Counted from the first letter of the stretch, positions 30,801-40,193 are shown. The stretch: 64,000 nucleotides of DNA from Candidatus Methylomicrobium oryzae (GCF_016745425.1 NZ_JAERVK010000006.1:185504-249503), one strand, 5' to 3'. A program made the numbers and translations. The notes: generated by a model not told the origin, from the letters alone.

Positions 30801-32106
30801 GCTGGAAGGACTCGGGCCTGTTACCGCCGAACAACTGAGCAGACCGCTTGCTTTATCCGCGGCGCAAACCGGGCAGGCGCTAACCGCCCTGGAACAGCAG
30901 GGCGTCGTGCTGCAAGGCCGCTTCACGCCAGATGCGGAGGCGGTGGAATGGTGCGAACGCGGCCTGCTCGCGCGCATTCACCGCTACACCCTGAAACAGT
31001 TGCGCCGGGAAATCGAGCCGGTCGCACCGAGCGTTTACATGCGCTTTCTGTTCCACTGGCACGGTCTGCACGAGCCAGGCGCCGGCGAAGCCGCACTCGC
31101 CAAGGCCCTGCATCAGCTCGAAGGCTGTAACCTCCCTGCCTTCTGCTGGGAACACGACATTCTGAGCCGCCGTATCAAACCTTATTTCGCGTCCGAACTG
31201 GATCAACTTTGCACGTCAGGCAAATTCATCTGGCTGCGCTTGAAAGCGCTGGGCGACAGCGCGCCGAAATCGGCCGGTAAAAACACGCCGGTCGCCTTGG
31301 TCGCGCGCGAGCATCTGGAAGCCTGGCGCGCCTTTGCGCCGGTTTCGGACGTTGAGGCGCTGGCACTTTCCGGCAATGCGATGAAAGTCCATGCCGCGAT
31401 CAAGGAGTGGGGCGCAAGCTTTTTTCAGGAGCTGGCCGCCGAAACCGGCCTGCTGAAGACGCAGCTCGAAGAAGCGCTCGGCGAACTGGCCGCCGGAGGA
31501 CTCATCACCTCGGACAGCTTCCAGGGTCTGCGCACCCTGGTCACGCCGCAAAAGATCCTGCACCGGCGCGGCAAGCGCTATCCGATTTACGATCCCTTCG
31601 CCGCGGCCGGGCGCTGGTCGCTGCTGCGCCCCTTGCGCAAATTGGGGAGCGATCATTATCCGGCCGTCGAACATATCGCCCGCGTGCTGCTCAAACGTTA
31701 CGGCGTGGTGTTCCGGAAGGTGCTGGAACGGGAAGAAAACCTGCCGAGCTGGCGCGAGCTGTTATACGTTTACCGGCGCCTCGAAGCGCGCGGCGAACTG
31801 CGCGGCGGCCGCTTCGTGCAGGGATTTGCGGGCGAGCAGTTCGCGCTGCCCGAAGCGGTCGGCCTGCTTCGGGATCTACGCAAGCCGACCATCACGCCCG
31901 AGCTGACCGTGATCAATGCGTCCGATCCGCTGAACCTGACCGGTATCGTTACGCCCGGCGATCGTATCCCCGCTCTGCACAGCCAGCGCCTCGTCTACAA
32001 AGACGGAGCGCCGCTGGCGCATGGCTCGGGCAAAAACGTGCATTACCTGCAAACTCTTGACGCGGAACATCAATGGCAATTGCAGTGGGCCTTGCTGAAC
32101 AAATAA
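27838..32106 (+). CDS. lhr: Large DEAD/DEAH helicase of the Lhr family
   Basis: 1422 residues, a full-size Lhr (E. coli 1538). N-terminal helicase core: Q-motif region VQSQAW, Walker A APTGSGKT (44-51), Walker B DEIH in VIVDEIHALAG, motif VI GRSGHRLG. A winged helix and the Lhr core domain follow to about residue 850, then the large C-terminal extension with DUF4635/HTH-like repeats (ALEQQGVVLQGRFTPDAEAV). Lhr unwinds RNA:DNA hybrids and is linked to DNA repair. The long reading frames on the opposite strand are shadows. Alone in its transcription unit. Confidence 0.95.
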   Translation: MTSSLHSFHPVVARWFLDRFKAPTDVQSQAWPAIQAGQATLIAAPTGSGKTLAAFLAVIDQLVRQGVEGFLPDQTLVLYVSPLKALSNDIHKNLELPLSGIGMALLEAALPGVVIRAQTRTGDTSQAERIAMKRTPPHILVTTPESLYILLTSESGREMLKTVCSVIVDEIHALAGNKRGAHLMLSLERLAQLTEKPPVRIGLSATQKPLTTIARFLTGDRDQTCTIIDTGHTRQRDLKIEVTGSPLEAVMANEVWTEIYDRLVELVNDHHTTLIFVNTRRLAERAAAALAERLGEEFVTSHHGSLAKEHRLDAENRLKQGRLKALVATASLELGIDIGDVDLVCQLGSPHGIAAFLQRVGRSGHRLGATPKGRLFPLTRDDLLECTALLNAVAHDQLDTIQIPDHPLDVLAQQIVAEVACREWPERDLYEALRKAWPYRELTPDQYTDVVKMLADGYHTRRGRRGAYLHRDAVHGMLRPRKGARLTSIMNGGAIPDQFDYDVIMQPEGLFVGTLNEDFAFESIPGDIFQLGNNSYRMLKIEQGKVFVEDAHGQPPNIPFWFGEAPGRSRELSEAVSDLSEAIDRLLDQGGDAAHDFIFHRLGLPSAAAEQLHHYLASSKAALTALPSFKTIIFERFFDETGDMHFVVHSPYGSRINKAWGLALRKRFCRRFNFELQAAATEDNIVLSLGPTHSFPLLEPAGYLKAASVKDVLVQALLAAPMFPTRWRWVANTALAVPRNRSGKKVPAQFQRNDAEDLIAIVFPDQLACFENIAGDREIPDHPLVEQTLWDCLHDLMDLDGLEALLAGIESGEIRVLARDLTSPSPMAQEILNARPYAFLDDAPAEERRTLAVQQRRFGSPEDAAEIGRLNPEAIGQVCKEAWPEARDPDELHDALVVLGFITEQEGLLNLPDQSPNRWPELFAALQASRRATVMQMSDGQRLWIAAERLAELQQIYPEAALAPDIPAVPLAHTLTDEDILRDLIRSRLEGLGPVTAEQLSRPLALSAAQTGQALTALEQQGVVLQGRFTPDAEAVEWCERGLLARIHRYTLKQLRREIEPVAPSVYMRFLFHWHGLHEPGAGEAALAKALHQLEGCNLPAFCWEHDILSRRIKPYFASELDQLCTSGKFIWLRLKALGDSAPKSAGKNTPVALVAREHLEAWRAFAPVSDVEALALSGNAMKVHAAIKEWGASFFQELAAETGLLKTQLEEALGELAAGGLITSDSFQGLRTLVTPQKILHRRGKRYPIYDPFAAAGRWSLLRPLRKLGSDHYPAVEHIARVLLKRYGVVFRKVLEREENLPSWRELLYVYRRLEARGELRGGRFVQGFAGEQFALPEAVGLLRDLRKPTITPELTVINASDPLNLTGIVTPGDRIPALHSQRLVYKDGAPLAHGSGKNVHYLQTLDAEHQWQLQWALLNK

Positions 32107-32478
32107 TGCCGCCCTTATGCTATTACCGTTATCGTGAAAGATGCGTAGGATGTGCTGAACGCAGTGAAGCGCATCGGGTGCTTTCAGGGTATCGTTCGCG
32201 ACCGATGCGCCTCCTTACGTCGGCACATCCTACGCTGCTTCTGTCTATCGCGATAACAGCCTCAACCTTATGGCATCGGCTCACCTTTACCGGGAAAAAC
32301 CCAATGAAAAAACAAGAAAATTGTCGAATTTTATTGATGTCCATCAATCAAAATTATCGATAATAACCCTGTTACACTCAGCGTCAGTCACACTATCATT
32401 TCAGACCGGCCGATTCCTGATCCATCCGCGTGGAGGAATCGGCGGCGTTTCCCGTCCTTCTTGATCAAGGAGAAAATC
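32107..32478. repeat. Intergenic gap with inverted-repeat element
   Basis: 372 bp between lhr and the PepSY gene. GCGTAGGATGTGC (32143-32155) pairs with GCACATCCTACGC (32223-32235); an inner, imperfect pair is GCGCATCGG/CCGATGCGC. It is the same GTAGGATG type seen near glpK. The rest holds only the promoter region of the PepSY gene. Confidence 0.75.
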
Positions 32479-32961
32479 ATGAACGCTAAATATATTTTCG
32501 CTGCATTCCTTCCCGTCATCGCCTCCGGCGCCGCTGCCCAAGGAACCCCGGAAGAGGACGCCTGCCGTAAAGCGGTGGCCGAGCTCGCAAAAGGCGAAAT
32601 CGTCAAGATGAAGCTTGAAAATAAAAAAGGCGTGGACCTTTATGAGATCGACGTCAAATCCCCGGACGGTGTCAAGTGGGAATTTAAGTGCGACAAAGCC
32701 ACCGCCAAAATCCTCGAAAAGGAACAGGAACTGCCGAACGCCGATCATCCTGCCTTTACGGCGTTGAAGAAAATCGATGAAGCGCAGGCCCGCCAAATCG
32801 CTTTGAAAGCCCAGCCCGGAACGATTACCAAAGTGGAATATGAAATCGAAAAGGACGGCACCGCCACGTATGAATTCGGCATCAGAACGAGCGACGACCA
32901 GGATATGGAAGTCGAAGTCGATGCCGCAACCGGCAAGATTATCAAGACCGAAGAAGATTAA
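32479..32961 (+). CDS. Periplasmic PepSY-domain protein
   Basis: 160 residues with a signal peptide (YIFAAFLPVIASGAAAQG). Two PepSY-type repeats follow: one around LENKKGVDLYEIDVKSPDG, the other around ITKVEYEIEKDGTATYEFGI, ending VDAATGKIIKTEED. PepSY domains are small periplasmic modules thought to inhibit or modulate other proteins. The start is fixed by AAGGAG seven bases before the ATG. Single gene, no partner protease in sight. Confidence 0.88.
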   Translation: MNAKYIFAAFLPVIASGAAAQGTPEEDACRKAVAELAKGEIVKMKLENKKGVDLYEIDVKSPDGVKWEFKCDKATAKILEKEQELPNADHPAFTALKKIDEAQARQIALKAQPGTITKVEYEIEKDGTATYEFGIRTSDDQDMEVEVDAATGKIIKTEED

Positions 32962-33022
32962 CGGCCTACAGGCGCCGGCAAGTCAACGATAAGACTGACG
33001 GAGAATGCCGGCCGCAACCCGT

Positions 33023-33562
33023 TTATTCCGAAGACTCTTGCAAATGCTCATTCTTCAATTGAATATAATGCGCCGCGGAATATTCGAGAAACTCTTTTTC
33101 GGAATCGGTTAGCGGCCGCTTTTTCTGGGCGGGCGAACCGACGTACAGATGCCCGCCCTCCAGCCGCTTGCCCGGCGGCACCAAGGCGCCCGCGCCCAGC
33201 ATCACATAGTCTTCCAGCACCGCATCGTCCATCACGATCGCGCCGATGCCGACCAGGCAATAATCGCCGATCGTGCAGGCATGCGCCACCGCCCGGTGCC
33301 CAATCGTCACACCCTTGCCGATCGTCAAGGGATAACCTTTTTGGGTGAACTGGCCGTAATGCGTCACATGCAGCACCGAGCCGTCCTGCACATTGGTGCC
33401 TTCGCCGATCGTAATGCGCTCGACATCGCCCCGAATCACGACCGAAGGCCAGATCGAAACGTCGTCGCCGAGCGTCACGTCGCCGATCACGGTCGCATTT
33501 TCGTCGATATAGACGCGCTCGCCGACGACCGGCCGTTTACCTTTAAAACTTCTGACTGTCAC
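33023..33562 (-). CDS. Gamma-class carbonic anhydrase-like protein (YrdA/CaiE type)
   Basis: 179 residues forming a left-handed beta helix of hexapeptide repeats (VIGDVTLGDDVSIWPSVVIR). Three metal-ligand histidines are present (one in VLHVTHYG, two in IGHRAVAHA). The family includes active and inactive carbonic anhydrases, so activity is not certain. The start is GTG at 33562, five bases after AAGGAG; the frame stays open upstream, but that part has no domain. YrdA of E. coli is 184 residues. Confidence 0.92.
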   Translation of the reverse strand: MTVRSFKGKRPVVGERVYIDENATVIGDVTLGDDVSIWPSVVIRGDVERITIGEGTNVQDGSVLHVTHYGQFTQKGYPLTIGKGVTIGHRAVAHACTIGDYCLVGIGAIVMDDAVLEDYVMLGAGALVPPGKRLEGGHLYVGSPAQKKRPLTDSEKEFLEYSAAHYIQLKNEHLQESSE

Positions 33563-34050
33563 ATTGGCTCCTTGAATAGAATGTTCCCAGAAAGGGGTTA
33601 ATATAACCGTTCCCCGGCGCTTAGGCCAGATTTGCGGAAACATTCCGCCGGGGCGTAACCGCCCCGCATCTTCAATGGCTCCTGTTGGGAGCGAAGGGCT
33701 TCGAAATGCGTCCCTGGTCCCGTCCGCAGACTCCAATCAATGGACCGGCAAGAGCCTAAAGTTGGCTTTGGATTACTCTTCTATCACGTTCAAAGCAAGC
33801 TTTTCAAAGCGAGCTTTGAACTCCAATGCTTGAACTTTGCAGGACTTGTGCATAACGATGAACGCTGGAGCGTGGGAACGAGAAATTTGTAGGACAAATC
33901 CCCCTGCTCCCCTTTTTCAAAGGGGGAATGTCGTCTTCCGGGCTCAGCCGGTAGGTCGGGAAGATATCTTTAGAAAATAAAAGAAAACCGGACGGCTACG
34001 TCGTCGGTGCGTCTTCAGTCCGCTTTTTACGAGGATTGAGCGAGCTTTTC
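33563..34050. other. Intergenic region with short inverted repeats
   Basis: 488 bp, no gene recognised. TTCAAAGC (33789-33796) pairs with GCTTTGAA (33813-33820), and CCCCTTT pairs with AAAGGGG at 33909-33925. The region contains the upstream side of the carbonic anhydrase gene and the downstream side of the MMPL gene. Confidence 0.55.
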
Positions 34051-36405
34051 CTAAATGTTTCCGGCGATCTTGCGGGGAGCTTTGGGCTCTTGGAGCGGAT
34101 TCTCTCTCCCGATCAAAGGCGCCGCCAGCATCGCAGCCATAATCCCGACCCCCACGGTAAATCCGAACGCATGCACGATCTCGGTCGAGCTGACTGAGAG
34201 CAGGCCGAACGACAGCAAGGTCGTCAAACCGGAAAGGGTGACGGCCAGCGAGGTGCTGGTTCGCCTTTCGCCGGCCAAATAAAAGAACGCCGCGTAATCA
34301 ACGCCGATGCCCAAGACCAGCAGCAGCGCAAAAAGATTGAAAAGGCTGAACAGCTGATTAAACCAGCCGGTCAGCGCGAGCGCGGCCAGCGACGCAACAA
34401 GCGGAATCGACATCACGGTCAGCGCACCGCGGCGGCCGAACTTGAAGCACAGGCCTGCCGACACCAGCGCGAAGGCGGCAAACAGCAGCACGCTCGCCCT
34501 GATCCGATAGCGCGCGAACAGCGAAGAGAGCTCTTCGACATGATCGACCCAGACCACGCCCGGCAGCGCCTCCAAGGACGCCAATGCCGAAGCGTCGCGG
34601 ATCCGGCTCAAGGCCACGATGCCGGCACAGCGGCCTTCGGTACAGCCGAGCCAGAGCGACCGCTTGCCTGCGTCGGCCGCCGCCAGCCAGTCTTCCAGTT
34701 TCAGCGTGCCACGTTCGGCTTCGGCAAAGGTTTTCAGTTCTGCGGCGATGGCGGCGCGGTCGAAGCCCAGGTCGGCCATATAACGCTTGACCAGGCCGGA
34801 ATCGAACAGCGTCCGCTGCACCAGACGGTAATCGCTCTGCTGGGTTTCGGGATCGGGCCAATAGCGGCTGAGCCCTTCGTAGGATTTCAGCGCATCGCGC
34901 CGAATCAGGGCATCGAGCTTTTCGAGCAGGCGCTGTTCGTTAACATGCCACTCCTGCTGATTTTTACCCGAAACGAGGAAAAACTGGTTGTCCCGCAGCT
35001 GCAAAAGCTGCCGGATCTTTTCGGCGTCCCGCAGCAATGCTGGGGATGCGGACTGGAGCAAACGCACATCGTCGCGCGGGGCCAATTGGACCATCCCGCC
35101 CGCCAGCACGATCAGCACCGATGCGCCGAGCCAGCGGCGGTTGTTGAAAGCCCAGTCCGGCCAGCGCCGTTCCCAAATCAATGCAAGCTTCAGCAGCGCC
35201 GGCTCGTGCGCGAAGCGGAACCCGGCCAGAAGCAGCGGAAACAGCAGCACGACGGTCAGCCAGGCGGCGAACAACCCGACCGCGGAAAACAGCGCGACTT
35301 CCTGCAGCCCCGGAAACGGCGAAAAACCGAGGCCCACATAGCTGAGCAGGTTGCTGATCAATCCCAGGAACAGCGCCGGAAATATCGCCGCCAGCCCTTT
35401 GCGCGGATTCCAGTCGCGGTCGCCGAAACTGTCGCAGAGATAATGCTGCGCGTAATCGTCGACCACCCCGATCAGGCTCGCGCCGAACACCAGCGTGATG
35501 ATGTGAATTTTGCCGAACATCCAGACACTGACGACTAATGCAGCGGCCAAGCCGCTTGCGATCGCGGCCGCGGACAGGAGCAGCGGCCGGATGCTGCGGA
35601 ACGTCCACAGAAACAGCAGCACAATACCGATGCCGGAACCGATGCCGACCGTCGAGATTTCCTGCCGGGCCGACTCCGCCCCGTCAGCGGTGAACAGCGG
35701 CAGGCCCGAAACGCGCAGTTCGCCGCCGGACTTTTGTATCTCGGCCGCCGCATTCCGACTCAATTGCAGCAGCTTTTCGAGCTTGTCCAGCGGCAGCCGG
35801 CCGTTGTCGAGATCGGCCTGCAGCAGCACCCAAACCTTTTGCCCATCCCGGACGGTCACGACGCCCTGCTCCAGATTCAGATTGGCCGGTTTTTGCGCAT
35901 TCATATAGCGCCAGAACAGCAGTAAAGGATCGTGTTCGAGCATCACCGCCTGCAGCTGACCGGCCGGGCTGTAGAGCATCTCCAGGTTCCTGTCGAACAG
36001 TCCCTGGGGCTGCGCTTTCAATAAACGCCGCGTTTCCGGATCGAGCAAGCGATAGCGATGAGCGAAAAGCCGCCGGTATTGATCGATGCCCTGTTCCTGG
36101 TTAACCTTCATCATGATGCTGCCGAACAAGCCGCTGTCTCTGACCCGCTTTTCGAGCTGTTCGGCATTCGCGATGGCCCTCTCACTGCCGGACGCACCGA
36201 TCAACCAGATCACCTTGCGGTTGATCAATGCGTTGTGGCGTTCGATCGCCTCGGCAACGTCGGGACGCTGCTCGATTTTCGGCAACAGCGCCAGAAAGCC
36301 GGTTTCGAGCCAGTCGCGGTTCAGCGTGTTAAACCCGAGAACGCCGAGCAGCAACATCCCGAGCAGCCAGATCCCGGCGCTAAGGCGCGGAAGATAAGCG
36401 TTCAA
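34051..36405 (-). CDS. MMPL/RND-family membrane exporter
   Basis: 784 residues with 12 predicted membrane helices in two halves, each preceded by a large periplasmic domain. The RND-type motifs are present in helix 4 and 10 regions: GVVDDYAQHY and GIGVDYAAFF. Such exporters move lipids or acyl compounds. It overlaps the LolA-like gene by 26 bp, and a thioesterase precedes that. Thioesterase, LolA-like and MMPL genes occur together inside aryl polyene and related fatty-acid clusters; here only these three are found, so a lipid or pigment export role is inference. Confidence 0.9.
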   Translation of the reverse strand: MNAYLPRLSAGIWLLGMLLLGVLGFNTLNRDWLETGFLALLPKIEQRPDVAEAIERHNALINRKVIWLIGASGSERAIANAEQLEKRVRDSGLFGSIMMKVNQEQGIDQYRRLFAHRYRLLDPETRRLLKAQPQGLFDRNLEMLYSPAGQLQAVMLEHDPLLLFWRYMNAQKPANLNLEQGVVTVRDGQKVWVLLQADLDNGRLPLDKLEKLLQLSRNAAAEIQKSGGELRVSGLPLFTADGAESARQEISTVGIGSGIGIVLLFLWTFRSIRPLLLSAAAIASGLAAALVVSVWMFGKIHIITLVFGASLIGVVDDYAQHYLCDSFGDRDWNPRKGLAAIFPALFLGLISNLLSYVGLGFSPFPGLQEVALFSAVGLFAAWLTVVLLFPLLLAGFRFAHEPALLKLALIWERRWPDWAFNNRRWLGASVLIVLAGGMVQLAPRDDVRLLQSASPALLRDAEKIRQLLQLRDNQFFLVSGKNQQEWHVNEQRLLEKLDALIRRDALKSYEGLSRYWPDPETQQSDYRLVQRTLFDSGLVKRYMADLGFDRAAIAAELKTFAEAERGTLKLEDWLAAADAGKRSLWLGCTEGRCAGIVALSRIRDASALASLEALPGVVWVDHVEELSSLFARYRIRASVLLFAAFALVSAGLCFKFGRRGALTVMSIPLVASLAALALTGWFNQLFSLFNLFALLLVLGIGVDYAAFFYLAGERRTSTSLAVTLSGLTTLLSFGLLSVSSTEIVHAFGFTVGVGIMAAMLAAPLIGRENPLQEPKAPRKIAGNI

Positions 36406-36970
36406 AGTCGGCTTCCTGGGGGGGCGTCAAAATCTCGGGATGGGCGATATGGTCGAAAGTGATGCGGGTGGAATTGCCGTTCGCTTCCTTGATGTCGATC
36501 TGCCTGAGTTCCTTGTCCCCGGTCAGCTGCACCTCGGCAATGATTTTTTGCAGCACAGGATCTTTCGGCTTCAATTGCAGCTGCCACGCGTTTTTACCGT
36601 TCGTGCCGGCCATCTCGAAGCCTTCCTGCATCGACTGTAAATCGCCCCCGAACATCGCGGTAAACACCCGGCCGAACGCCGGCGGCAGGGCCTGTTCGCC
36701 CTGCGCCGTCAATAATCTTGTCCGATTGACCAGCAGCATGGAAGGCACCGGCGTCAGCGTTTGCCAGATCACGCCGCGGCTTCGGTGGTAAATGAAGGTT
36801 CCGGTCGAAATCAGCGGTTTCTTCAGGACCTTGATGTTTTTTTCCTGCCGGAAACGGCCTTCTGTCAATTCGGTTTTGACGAGCCTCGCGCCGATCTCCG
36901 CAAGCGTGTCGGCGGCCAGAGTCGCCCGCCATGGCATCAACAATAATAAAAGGATAGCCAATGGTTTCAC
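36380..36970 (-). CDS. LolA-like outer-membrane lipoprotein carrier
   Basis: 196 residues. Signal peptide (LAILLLLLMPWRATLAA), then a LolA-like half-barrel domain (TEGRFRQEKNIKVLKKPLIS; GVIWQTLTPVPSMLLVN). The start is GTG at 36970, which overlaps the thioesterase stop as GTGA; the longer open frame upstream is not the real N-terminus. LolA proteins carry acylated cargo through the periplasm; this branch is the one coupled to MMPL exporters rather than the LolABCDE system. Confidence 0.88.
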   Translation of the reverse strand: MKPLAILLLLLMPWRATLAADTLAEIGARLVKTELTEGRFRQEKNIKVLKKPLISTGTFIYHRSRGVIWQTLTPVPSMLLVNRTRLLTAQGEQALPPAFGRVFTAMFGGDLQSMQEGFEMAGTNGKNAWQLQLKPKDPVLQKIIAEVQLTGDKELRQIDIKEANGNSTRITFDHIAHPEILTPPQEADFERLSSAP

Positions 36971-37386
36971 GGCTCCACCCCCAGCTTTTTCAGCAATACC
37001 GGGGGCGACTCCAGGCACATTTCGTGGTTGCGCCTGTCCACCGCGACCTGGACCGTATGCCCCTTGGCCAGTTTCGCGCCGGTCGCGGCATCGATAATCG
37101 AATAATCGATCTTCAGGCGATGTTCCCATTCGGCGAGGAAGGCTCTGACCGTCACGGTCCGTCCGAACACCGCCGGCTTGATATAGCGAATGCGCAGGTC
37201 GATGATCGGCCAATCATACCCCGAATCGCGCATCGCGAGATAGTTGTAGTCGATCCGGTCGAGCAGTTCGCAGCGGGCGATTTCGAAATATTTCGCATAA
37301 TGTCCGTGCCACACGATCTCCATCATATCCGCATCGTGGAAGGGAATTTTAAGATCGATTTCGGCGCAGTAGGTGGGTTTCTGCAC
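36967..37386 (-). CDS. Acyl-CoA/acyl-ACP thioesterase, hotdog fold
   Basis: 139 residues, YbgC/FadM-like 4HBT family. The catalytic block is FHDADMMEIVWHGHYAKYFE, with Asp and the following helix typical of the family, ending RCELLDRI. It would hydrolyse an acyl thioester. First gene of a tightly overlapped trio with LolA-like and MMPL genes. Confidence 0.9.
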   Translation of the reverse strand: MQKPTYCAEIDLKIPFHDADMMEIVWHGHYAKYFEIARCELLDRIDYNYLAMRDSGYDWPIIDLRIRYIKPAVFGRTVTVRAFLAEWEHRLKIDYSIIDAATGAKLAKGHTVQVAVDRRNHEMCLESPPVLLKKLGVEP

Positions 37387-37578
37387 TGAGCTGTTCCTGG
37401 TTAAGAGCGGGAATCTAATCCGCTATTTTATGTCAGATTGGTTTTATCCGAAAAATAAACGGCCCGGCGCCAACTTGCATGTTGGATGCCGTTGCGTTAG
37501 ACTCCGGAATGCCCCTCAGAGAACTCCGGTTATTAACGAACCCGGCCGCCGCGGCCGAACCGATACAGGAGATGTCTT

Positions 37579-38364
37579 ATGCAATTTTTTCGGATGCAGT
37601 CCCCTCCCTACAGTTCCGACAGCCAGGATTTATCGATCAACGGCAATCTGGAATACGTTTACCGCTTTCCCGGCGTCAGCTGCAATGCCTGTAAGGCGAC
37701 CTACGGCGGCAGCCGGATTCTAACCCTCGAGGCCCCGCCGCAAATCCGGACCGACCAGCGATTCCGAAGCCGCTGGCCGATTACCGAGCAGGAACATGCG
37801 GCCATGCAGCGGGAAGTCGCCGCTTATCTGGATGCGGATTTCGCGGCTTTCGAGACCTTCAGGCCGGGCGACAATTTCCAGCCGGCCTATTACGACAGCC
37901 CGTCGCTTCCCCATACCGATTTTTTATGGCCGAATATTCGCAGCTTCGTCGTCTCGGCGAGAATGAAACAGATCGTCTTCGACGAGCTGACCGGCGATGT
38001 CGAAATCGTTCCGATCAGCCCCCGCAAAGTCGGCAAGCGCAACGGCAATCCCTTGCCCGTTTCCCTCGATCCGGACGATCCGCAGAACCGGATTCATGGC
38101 CCGGCAGCAATCGAGCCGTATTACCAGATTCTGGTCCGGTCGGAATCGGATTATCCGAAGGGCGGTTCGCCGGTTTCGGTCTGCCCGGTCTGCAAACACG
38201 AAACGATCGACGACGCAAAACGGGAGCTGGTGATGCGCGAAGAAATGTGGCGCGGCCAGCCGATCTTCCTGCTCAGGACGACGCTGTACGTGATCGTGAC
38301 CGAAGCGCTGGCCGAGAAAATCCAAAGAGCCGGCGCCAGCAATGTCGATTTCGTACCGATTTAA
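37579..38364 (+). CDS. Double-CXXCG motif protein
   Basis: 261 residues, cytoplasmic. Two zinc-ribbon-like CxxC pairs, one near residue 36 (VSCNACKATYGG) and one near 204 (VCPVCKHETIDD). The layout matches the double-CXXCG family first described in Myxococcus, some members of which (SitI) are immunity proteins for secreted toxins. No toxin gene is next to it, so this may be an orphan immunity protein. AGGAG lies seven bases before the ATG. Flanked downstream by repeats, which points to an accessory spot. Confidence 0.75.
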   Translation: MQFFRMQSPPYSSDSQDLSINGNLEYVYRFPGVSCNACKATYGGSRILTLEAPPQIRTDQRFRSRWPITEQEHAAMQREVAAYLDADFAAFETFRPGDNFQPAYYDSPSLPHTDFLWPNIRSFVVSARMKQIVFDELTGDVEIVPISPRKVGKRNGNPLPVSLDPDDPQNRIHGPAAIEPYYQILVRSESDYPKGGSPVSVCPVCKHETIDDAKRELVMREEMWRGQPIFLLRTTLYVIVTEALAEKIQRAGASNVDFVPI

Positions 38365-38406
38365 CCCGCAGCCGGTACAAGCCGTCGCCGTTTCTCAGAT
38401 ACGCAG

Positions 38407-38463
38407 GCCGGATAAGCACAGCGCATCCACCGCACGGTACCGGATGCGCTGTGCTTATCCGGC
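38407..38463. repeat. Inverted repeat, perfect 22-bp arms
   Basis: Arms GCCGGATAAGCACAGCGCAT (first 20 of 22 bases, 38407-38428) and their exact complement (38442-38463), with a 13-base spacer. GATAAGC and GCGCATCC are shared with the element at 43.6 kb. Confidence 0.85.
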
Positions 38464-38609
38464 GGCCTCCGGGACTCCGGAGAGGATTAGGGAGAGGGAT
38501 TTTACTCTCTATCCAGATCTCAGCTAAAAATAACCTCCCGGCATGCCGCCTGATCGTTCCCGACAGGCGCGTCATGAGACACATCGGAGGGCGACAACGG
38601 TGTAGAGCT

Positions 38610-38685
38610 GTAGGGTACGCTGTGCGTACCTTTTCAAGGATTAGAACGGAACGAACGCAGGAAAGGTACGCACAGCGTACCCTAC
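38610..38685. repeat. Inverted repeat, perfect 24-bp arms
   Basis: Arms 38610-38633 and 38662-38685, beginning GTAGGGTACGCTGTGCGTAC, with a 28-base spacer. Same GTAGGGT end as the element at 43.6 kb but a different inner sequence. Confidence 0.87.
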
Positions 38686-38826
38686 CGCGGTTTGTACTCT
38701 TTGAGGCGTTCCAAGCCGGCAAGGATGTGTCACGGTAAGCGCTCGGCGAGGGAAACGAAAAGGGGAAGTTATGATCGACCCAATCCTTACAGCAACCGGT
38801 TCCGGCAAGAACAAGTCCTCGCAATA

Positions 38827-40193
38827 CTACAAACGCCGCCAGCCCCCGCCCAGCGCCTTGTACAACAGCACCGAGGCGCTCAGCACATCCACATGCGCCT
38901 GCACCTCGCTATCCCGGGCATTCAGCAGGCTGCGCTGAACGTTCAGCAAGGTCTGATAATCGGTCGCACCCGCCAGATAGCGTTCCAGCCCCAATTCATA
39001 GGCCTGCCTGGCGCTGTTAACCGAAAGATGCAGCTGTTCGCGGCGGCGTGCGGCCTGACCGCCTAGCGCAAGCGCGTCCTCGACTTCGCGGTAGGCGATC
39101 AACAGCGTTTGCCGGTAAACCTCGACCAGTTCGTTACGCCGGGCCTTGGTGCGTTCGAGTTCGCCTTCGAGACGTCCGCCCTGGAAGATCGGCTGGCTCA
39201 ATGCTGCCGCTGCCGCGACTCCGATGCCGGCCGGCTGCGACATCATCGCGGCGGTGAAAATGTTGTCCGCGCCGAGTTCCAGTTTTGGATAGAAGGCCGC
39301 ACGCGCAACGCCGATATCCGCATGCGCGGCAATCAGCTCGGCTTCGGCGCCCCGGACGTCGGGACGCTGCTCGAACAAGGCGGCCGGACGGGCCGGGTCG
39401 GCGTTGGGGATGCGAATCCCTTGCAGCGTTTTTCCCTGCGGCTCGAACTGTTGCGGAGGACGGCCGAGCAGCACCGCGAGCGCGTTCTCGGTCTGCGCGA
39501 TATCCTGACTGAGACGGGCCACCTGCGCAGCGGCATTCGCGCGCTCGGTCTGTTGCTGGGCAACATCCAGCGCGGTCGCGGCGCCGGCTTCGAAGCGCGA
39601 CTCGATGATAGCCAGCACCTCGCTGATGTTTTTGAGATTCTCCTCGGCGATGACCCGGCGGTCCTTGAGGCCGAGCAGCGTAAAGTAAGTTTGGGCGACA
39701 TCCCCCATCACGGTCAGCCGCAGCGCGTCGAGCGAGAAGCGGACATTGTCCAGATGCGCCCTGGCACTGTCGCGGCCGGCGCGCAGACGGCCCCACAAAT
39801 CGACTTCATAAGACAGGTTCCATTGGCCTTGCCAGGTGCTCTGGCCGCCGTTGAAACGGGTGCCGTCCTCGTAGTTATAACTGCCCCCGGCACTGACGGC
39901 GGGCAGCAGCGGCGCGCCGGCGATTTTGGCGAGCGCCCGGAACTGATCGATACGCCGGGTCGCCGCAGTCAGGTCGCGGTTGTTAACCAGCGCTTCGTTC
40001 ATCAGACGATCGAGCTCGGCGCTGCCGAACAGTGTCCACCAGACCGGCGAAATGGCCGCGTCTCCGGCCTGCGTTTTCGGTGCAGGATTCTTCCAGACTT
40101 CGGGGACGGCATCGGACGGCCGCCGGTAATCGGGCACCAACGAGCAGCCGGCCAGCGCCAGGCAAATGGCCAAAAAGCCTTGTTTACTCTGCA

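Larger units (their letters stand above)
38365..38826. other. Intergenic gap holding two repeat elements
   Basis: 462 bp between the double-CXXCG gene and the efflux outer-membrane gene. It contains the inverted repeats 38407-38463 and 38610-38685, listed separately, and a partial GAGAGG...GGGAGAGGGA sequence at ~38480-38500 like that near 8.7 kb. No gene seen. Confidence 0.65.

Noticed and set aside
33563..33736. N-terminal extension of the carbonic anhydrase frame
   Set aside because: No domain support, and GTG at 33562 has an ideal AAGGAG site.
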